From Runella zeae DSM 19591 (GTDB lineage: Bacteria > Bacteroidota > Bacteroidia > Cytophagales > Spirosomataceae), in contig NZ_KE384039.1 in assembly GCF_000423565.1 (NCBI RefSeq), forward strand, positions 124,001 through 188,000: a stretch of DNA of 64,000 nucleotides. Direction: 5' to 3'. Positions 62,185 to 64,000 of the stretch are shown here, piece by piece. The notes beneath the pieces were generated by a model. It made no database searches. It had not been told where the DNA came from and was given only the letters and a program-made list of their open reading frames with translations. The position numbers were made by a program, and so were the translations under genes. Position 1 is the stretch's first letter; each line of letters begins with the position of its first letter.

Positions 62185-62215
62185 TTGCAATGAAAGATGA
62201 AAAGCATTAGTTTTG
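62185..62215 (+). promoter_or_regulatory. Candidate promoter of the structured RNA
   Basis: TTG at 62185-62187 and TAGTTTTG at 62208-62215 match the Bacteroidota -33 TTG and -7 TAnnTTTG elements with a 20-nt spacer. The predicted start is about 62222. Confidence 0.6.
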
Positions 62216-62290
62216 CATCGTCAATACTACTCACACGAAGTATTTAATAAGTAATGTTGAGTAGGTTTTAGTGACAAAGTTCTTTTATAC

Positions 62291-62450
62291 TGTAGGATGA
62301 TGAAACTTGGCAGCCATGCCCTCCTGTCTCGGGGGTGGTGACCACAGGATAAACACGATATAATGCCGGCACTCTAGTCGACTGGGGTAGACCACCAAAC
62401 TTTGTATCGCGGCTAACTGCACCGTGGGCGGTTCGAATCCCCCTCCTACA
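62291..62450 (+). other. tRNA-like domain, type II (Leu-like) with very long variable region
   Basis: Acceptor arms TGTAGGA (62291-62297) and TCCTACA (62444-62450) pair perfectly over 7 bp. TG follows as positions 8-9. A 3-bp D stem ATG/CAT encloses a loop with the conserved GG. The anticodon stem CCCTC/GGGGG has a 7-nt loop CTGTCTC, giving anticodon GTC (Asp-like) with an unusual T at position 37. The T arm carries GGTTCGAATCC with one C-C mismatch in the stem. Between the anticodon and T arms are about 91 nt, far beyond any normal variable arm. The 3' end reads GCA and no CCA is encoded. Confidence 0.7.
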
Positions 62451-62611
62451 GCAAGATACTTAAGGATAGCTTGTTGGACGATTTCGCACTGCGAACTATT
62501 GAATCTAACAAGTTATCCTTTTAAAATATCCCAAGAGGTAGCGTCGATGACACAACCTCAAAAAATAAAGAAACTATTTGGTTTTTAGTTTGTTGATGAA
62601 GTGTAATTGCG

Positions 62612-62650
62612 ACACGCAGGCTCAACTTGAGGCCTGTGTGTTTTTTTTAT
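62612..62650 (+). terminator. Intrinsic terminator of the structured RNA
   Basis: ACACGCAGGC pairs with GCCTGTGTGT (one G-T), with an inner TCA/TGA extension, followed by eight T residues. GTGT at 62601-62604 could pair with ACAC at 62612-62615 and compete with the terminator stem. Confidence 0.92.
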
Positions 62651-62726
62651 AAGCTCCAAAACTATAAAATCTAGGAAAGATTGCCTTGATTTGTAGGTCT
62701 ATCCCTATTTTTCTAAATCTATTTCT

Positions 62727-63962
62727 ATGATTTTTACGTCTGACGCCGTTGTTTTGGGGCTTTTAATGATTACCCTCGCCATTATTTTTTATACTGCTTC
62801 TCTTGAGCATCCTTTCTGGAAAAAACTTTATACAATCGTCCCCCCTTTATTGCTTTGTTATTTCATTCCGGGTCTTTATAATTCGTTTGGAATTATTTCG
62901 GGCGAAAAATCCAAATTATACCCCGTTGTTTCTCAATATCTACTGCCGGCTTGTTTGGTCTACTTTACGCTTGGCATGGATTTTAAAGCAGTGCTGAGAT
63001 TAGGCCCCAAGGCACTCATTGTATTTTTTGCGGGTACACTTGGAGTGATGTTGGGTGGTCCTATTGCGGTTGCTATAGTCAAAAGCGTAGCTCCAGAGGT
63101 AGTAGGTGGGCAAGGGCCTGAAGCTGTGTGGCGGGGGCTATCGACGATTGCAGGCAGCTGGATAGGAGGCGGTGCCAATCAAACTGCTCTCAAAGAGATA
63201 TTTCAACCCAGCGACCGCCTGTTTTCGCAGGTGATTGCAGTAGATGTTATCGTGGCTGAGATTTGGATGGCAGTACTTATCTACGGTGCCGGGCAAGCGA
63301 GTAAGATTGATACTTTTTTTAAAGCAGATGCCTCTTCTATTGAAGAATTAAAACATAAACTAGAGAATGAACAAAAAGTATCACAGCGCTTGCTCACGCT
63401 CAAAGATTTGGTATTGATAGGAGCGGTAGGGTTTGGGGCTACGGGGTTCGCGCACTTTTTTGCCGATTTTATGGCTCCGTGGATTAAGGAGCATTATCCT
63501 TCTCTCGAAAAACTAAGCCTTACCTCCAGCTTCTTTTGGGTCGTATCTACAGTGACGTTGATTGGTATTCTGCTTTCTTTTACGCGTTTACGCCAACTTG
63601 AGTTTGCGGGAGCTTCCAAAATAGGGAGCCTTTTCTTGTATATTTTGGTCGCAACTATTGGGATGAAAATGGACATTTTTGCAGTTGCCGAAAATCCTGG
63701 GCTGTTTGCGGTCGGTATCGTTTGGATGGCGACGCACGTGATTATTACACTAGGTGTTGCCAAGCTTGTCAATGCTCCTTTCTTTTTTACTGCCGTAGGT
63801 TCACAAGCCAATGTAGGCGGGGCGGCTTCGGCTCCCGTAGTGGCGGCTGCTTTTCACCCTTCTTTGGCATCTGTAGGGGTTTTGTTATCTATACTAGGAT
63901 ATGCCGTAGGTACTTATGGCGGGTACCTGACTGGCTTGATGATGCAGTGGATTGTGGAATAA
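62727..63962 (+). CDS. DUF819 family membrane protein, putative transporter
   Basis: The product has 411 residues with about ten membrane helices. Features of the DUF819 (YjcL-like) family: LPACLVYFTLGMDFKAVLRLGPKALIVFFAGTLGVMLGGP, the conserved TIAGSWIGGGANQTALKEIF, and the mirror-like second half ATIGMKMDIFA and GSQANVGGAASAPVVAAAFHPSLASVGVLL. The two GGxxN-type loops resemble inverted repeats of secondary transporters. The substrate is unknown. Position behind a structured RNA with a terminator and beside an Lrp/AsnC regulator suggests an amino acid or related metabolite. Confidence 0.88.
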   Translation: MIFTSDAVVLGLLMITLAIIFYTASLEHPFWKKLYTIVPPLLLCYFIPGLYNSFGIISGEKSKLYPVVSQYLLPACLVYFTLGMDFKAVLRLGPKALIVFFAGTLGVMLGGPIAVAIVKSVAPEVVGGQGPEAVWRGLSTIAGSWIGGGANQTALKEIFQPSDRLFSQVIAVDVIVAEIWMAVLIYGAGQASKIDTFFKADASSIEELKHKLENEQKVSQRLLTLKDLVLIGAVGFGATGFAHFFADFMAPWIKEHYPSLEKLSLTSSFFWVVSTVTLIGILLSFTRLRQLEFAGASKIGSLFLYILVATIGMKMDIFAVAENPGLFAVGIVWMATHVIITLGVAKLVNAPFFFTAVGSQANVGGAASAPVVAAAFHPSLASVGVLLSILGYAVGTYGGYLTGLMMQWIVE

Positions 63963-64000
63963 AAACCATGTAAAATAAATATTTTGAAGAGTAGATAATC

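Larger units (their letters stand above)
62222..62650 (+). ncRNA. Structured RNA of about 430 nt with embedded tRNA-like fold
   Basis: No protein frame of interest lies here. From 5' to 3' the region holds a hairpin (CTACTCA 62227-62233 with TGAGTAG 62258-62264), a segment ACAAAGTT (62274-62281) complementary to AACTTTGT (62398-62405), a tRNA-like domain (62291-62450), a 17-bp helix with two G-T pairs (62462-62478 with 62504-62520) capped by TTCGC/GCGAA, a hairpin GAGGT/ACCTC (62535-62559), an AAACTA/TAGTTT hairpin, and an intrinsic terminator. A consensus-like promoter precedes it. It does not show tmRNA, RNase P, SRP or 6S signatures. It may be a free RNA or the leader of the DUF819 gene, whose ATG is 77 bp after the terminator. 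Confidence 0.75.

Noticed and set aside
62291-62450. Group I intron inside a tRNA gene
   Set aside because: The insert is only about 91 nt and lies after the anticodon stem, not in the anticodon loop. The conserved P7 and G-binding core of group I introns cannot be found.
62222-62650. tmRNA or permuted tmRNA
   Set aside because: The acceptor halves flank only 160 nt in normal order, D and anticodon arms are both present, and no tag-peptide frame was found. In tmRNA the acceptor closes the whole molecule and the anticodon arm is missing.
62222-62650. RNase P RNA
   Set aside because: Neither the GAGGAAAGTCC block nor the ACAGAA block of RNase P RNA occurs here.
62709-62720. Fur-box half-site upstream of DUF819
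   Set aside because: TTCTAAAT occurs, but no left arm at the right distance. The region is AT-rich and a half-site alone is not informative.

Overview
The window looks like chromosomal DNA of a Bacteroidota, most likely a member of the Cytophagales (Spirosomaceae/Runella-type). This is inferred from the many TonB-dependent receptors with carboxypeptidase-like N-terminal domains, the HmuY, imelysin, DUF2911, DUF4136, DUF4856, DUF6607 and BatA-type proteins, the scarcity of Shine-Dalgarno sequences, and promoters resembling TTG-N20-TAnnTTTG. I see no insertion sequence, prophage, integrase or CRISPR array, and no clearly broken gene. The first gene is cut by the left window edge.

Region by region. 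1-4.6 kb: the end of a membrane protein, then a cobalamin unit (outer-membrane receptor plus beta-propeller lipoprotein) behind a B12 riboswitch. 4.7-6.5 kb: a COG0523 metallochaperone divergent from a small secreted CxxC protein, with two palindromes of the form TTTGCAA-N5-TTGCAAA between them (Zur-like boxes). 6.5-21.2 kb: an iron region with a DUF6686/HMA-like/hemerythrin unit, a heme-type receptor with an HmuY lipoprotein, a siderophore receptor with a PepSY reductase, Fur itself and DUF6607. Most of these are preceded by copies of TATTTAGA-N5-TCTAAATA. A PAS protein and metE, the latter with its own short B12 riboswitch, sit inside this region. 21-38 kb: mixed housekeeping and accessory genes (DoxX, Gfo/Idh oxidoreductase, AraC regulator, class A PBP, DUF2911, DUF11 protein, TIM-barrel isomerase, BatA-like protein, TipA-like MerR, mfd). 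38-45.2 kb: a second iron locus with a Fur box: DUF4856 lipoprotein, imelysin lipoprotein, HTTM membrane protein and a FecA-like receptor. 45-55 kb: secreted proteins, lipid acyltransferase, gpmI, and an eno/divIC-like/LMW-PTP cluster. 55-61.5 kb: aminotransferase, then an operon of beta-CASP nuclease, accA, HAD phosphatase and site-2 protease. 61.6-64 kb: an Lrp/AsnC regulator, a structured RNA of about 430 nt that contains a complete tRNA-shaped fold, and a DUF819 membrane protein.

The unifying theme is metal and cofactor economy. One Fur-type operator links at least five transcription units, including fur. A second operator with the same geometry (two 7-nt arms, 5-nt spacer) marks the probable zinc pair. 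Two cobalamin riboswitches tie B12 import to the B12-independent methionine synthase. The most unusual object is the RNA at 62222-62650. It has its own promoter-like sequence and intrinsic terminator, a type II (Leu-like) tRNA body with a roughly 90-nt variable region, long-range pairing to its 5' leader and a 17-bp downstream helix. I could not match it to any RNA class I know.
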